A model generated the notes under the pieces. It was given only the letters and a program-made list of their open reading frames with translations, was not told the origin of the DNA and made no database searches. Shown piece after piece: positions 63,577-64,000 of a stretch of DNA of 64,000 nucleotides. A program made the translations under genes and the position numbers. The DNA is from Comamonadaceae bacterium. Lineage in GTDB: Bacteria; Pseudomonadota; Gammaproteobacteria; Burkholderiales; Burkholderiaceae_C. Position 1 is the stretch's first letter. Each line of letters opens with the position of its first letter. Location: the NCBI GenBank assembly GCA_947455465.1, contig CANGNS010000007.1:62001-126000 (forward strand), given 5' to 3'.

Positions 63577-63610
63577 CGCACTGTTGCAGCCCCTTTTTTG
63601 GAGGATCTTT

Positions 63611-64000
63611 ATGTTTAATAAGAAAAAACAACCGCCGCTCAAGAGTCTGATCGCCCAAGGTGCGCGGGTCACAGGCCATATTTTTTTCGCCGACGGCATT
63701 CGGGTCGAATGCGAGATCACCGGCAATATCAGCCCGGTAGACCACAACGCCAGCATTTTGGTGATTGCGGAATCGGCTGCGGTGACCGGCGACGTGACAG
63801 CGGACCACATCATCATCAATGGCTCGGTCACCGGCATGGTGACCGCCCGCCTGATGCTCGAATTGCAGCCCAACGCCCGCATCACCGGCGACGTGGCCTA
63901 CGGCGCCTTAGAGATGCACCAAGGCGCACTGATTGCCGGGCGCCTCACGCCCATCCTGCCCGAGGCGGAAAAAGCCCCACTGGCAACGGAGGCATATCCG
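63611..64000 (+). CDS. Bactofilin-family cytoskeletal protein (3' end outside window)
   Basis: The first 130 codons are visible from ATG 63611 (GAGGATC upstream). After a basic tail (MFNKKKQPPLKSLI) the bactofilin beta-helix repeats begin: GARVTGHIFFADGIRVEC, GNISPVDHNASILVIAE, AAVTGDVTADHIIINGSV, RITGDVAYGALEMHQGALI. Bactofilins polymerise without nucleotide at the membrane. The gene runs out of the window in a Pro/Glu-rich C-terminal tail. It starts 34 bp after the DUF6776 gene. Confidence 0.93.
   Translation, partial: MFNKKKQPPLKSLIAQGARVTGHIFFADGIRVECEITGNISPVDHNASILVIAESAAVTGDVTADHIIINGSVTGMVTARLMLELQPNARITGDVAYGALEMHQGALIAGRLTPILPEAEKAPLATEAYP

Overview
The window looks like chromosome of a high-GC betaproteobacterium of the Burkholderiales, most likely Comamonadaceae (Rhodoferax/Polaromonas/Limnohabitans-like). 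The evidence is gene content and order: coxB-ctaD-small protein-ctaG-DUF2970-ctaE-DUF2909-surf1-ctaA-ctaB-sco-rpoH, an imuA/imuB/dnaE2 mutasome, rplM-rpsI-DUF6776-bactofilin, and MoxR/CoxE-type VWA genes. The family is inferred from protein and synteny resemblance, not from rRNA.

Layout. (1) 1-21106 is rich in transport and peptidase genes. It opens with the end of an oligopeptide ABC ATPase. A tight minus-strand operon follows: S33 hydrolase, NatA-like ATPase, NatB-like permease, ABC ATPase, ABC-2 permease fused to an M1 aminopeptidase, and an M16 protease. Next come an RND efflux pump and its adaptor, then plus-strand M16 and aminopeptidase P genes. The two M16 proteins are close paralogues. 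(2) 21107-23854 is an AT-rich promoter region with a perfect inverted repeat, followed by two overlapping genes for degenerate membrane-bound histidine-kinase-like proteins. (3) 23871-36864 holds a beta-lactamase-family hydrolase and an SOS mutasome split in two: dnaE2 with its own LexA box, and imuA-imuB 6.4 kb away behind an exceptionally long LexA palindrome. Between them lie a YefM-YoeB toxin-antitoxin pair, a remnant of a Mu-like prophage, a ChrA chromate transporter and a DctPQM TRAP transporter. (4) 36912-40009 carries a Bcr/CflA exporter, an EamA permease and an RcnA-type Ni/Co exporter. (5) 40059-50793 has rpoH behind a perfect CIRCE element and then the complete aa3/caa3-like cytochrome oxidase locus with its heme A and copper assembly genes. 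(6) 50946-59387 is mostly housekeeping: BioC-like methyltransferase, ComF, TrmL, MaoC, ParA, TauE, DUF1841, cytochrome c4, and a MoxR/DUF/GNAT/VWA group. (7) 59440-64000 contains tRNA-Arg(CCT), tRNA-Phe(GAA), a zinc-ribbon methyltransferase, a WaaE-like glycosyltransferase, rplM-rpsI, a DUF6776 protein and the start of a bactofilin gene.

Working together: the oxidase genes make, metallate and assemble one heme-copper oxidase, and the c4 gene could supply it with electrons. imuA/imuB/dnaE2 would form an SOS-induced translesion polymerase even though the genes are separated. The six-gene peptidase/ABC-exporter operon is the best candidate for an undescribed system. No CRISPR array, rRNA operon or complete mobile element was seen, and no gene-free stretch exceeds 300 bases; the longest (16320-16547) is a divergent promoter region.
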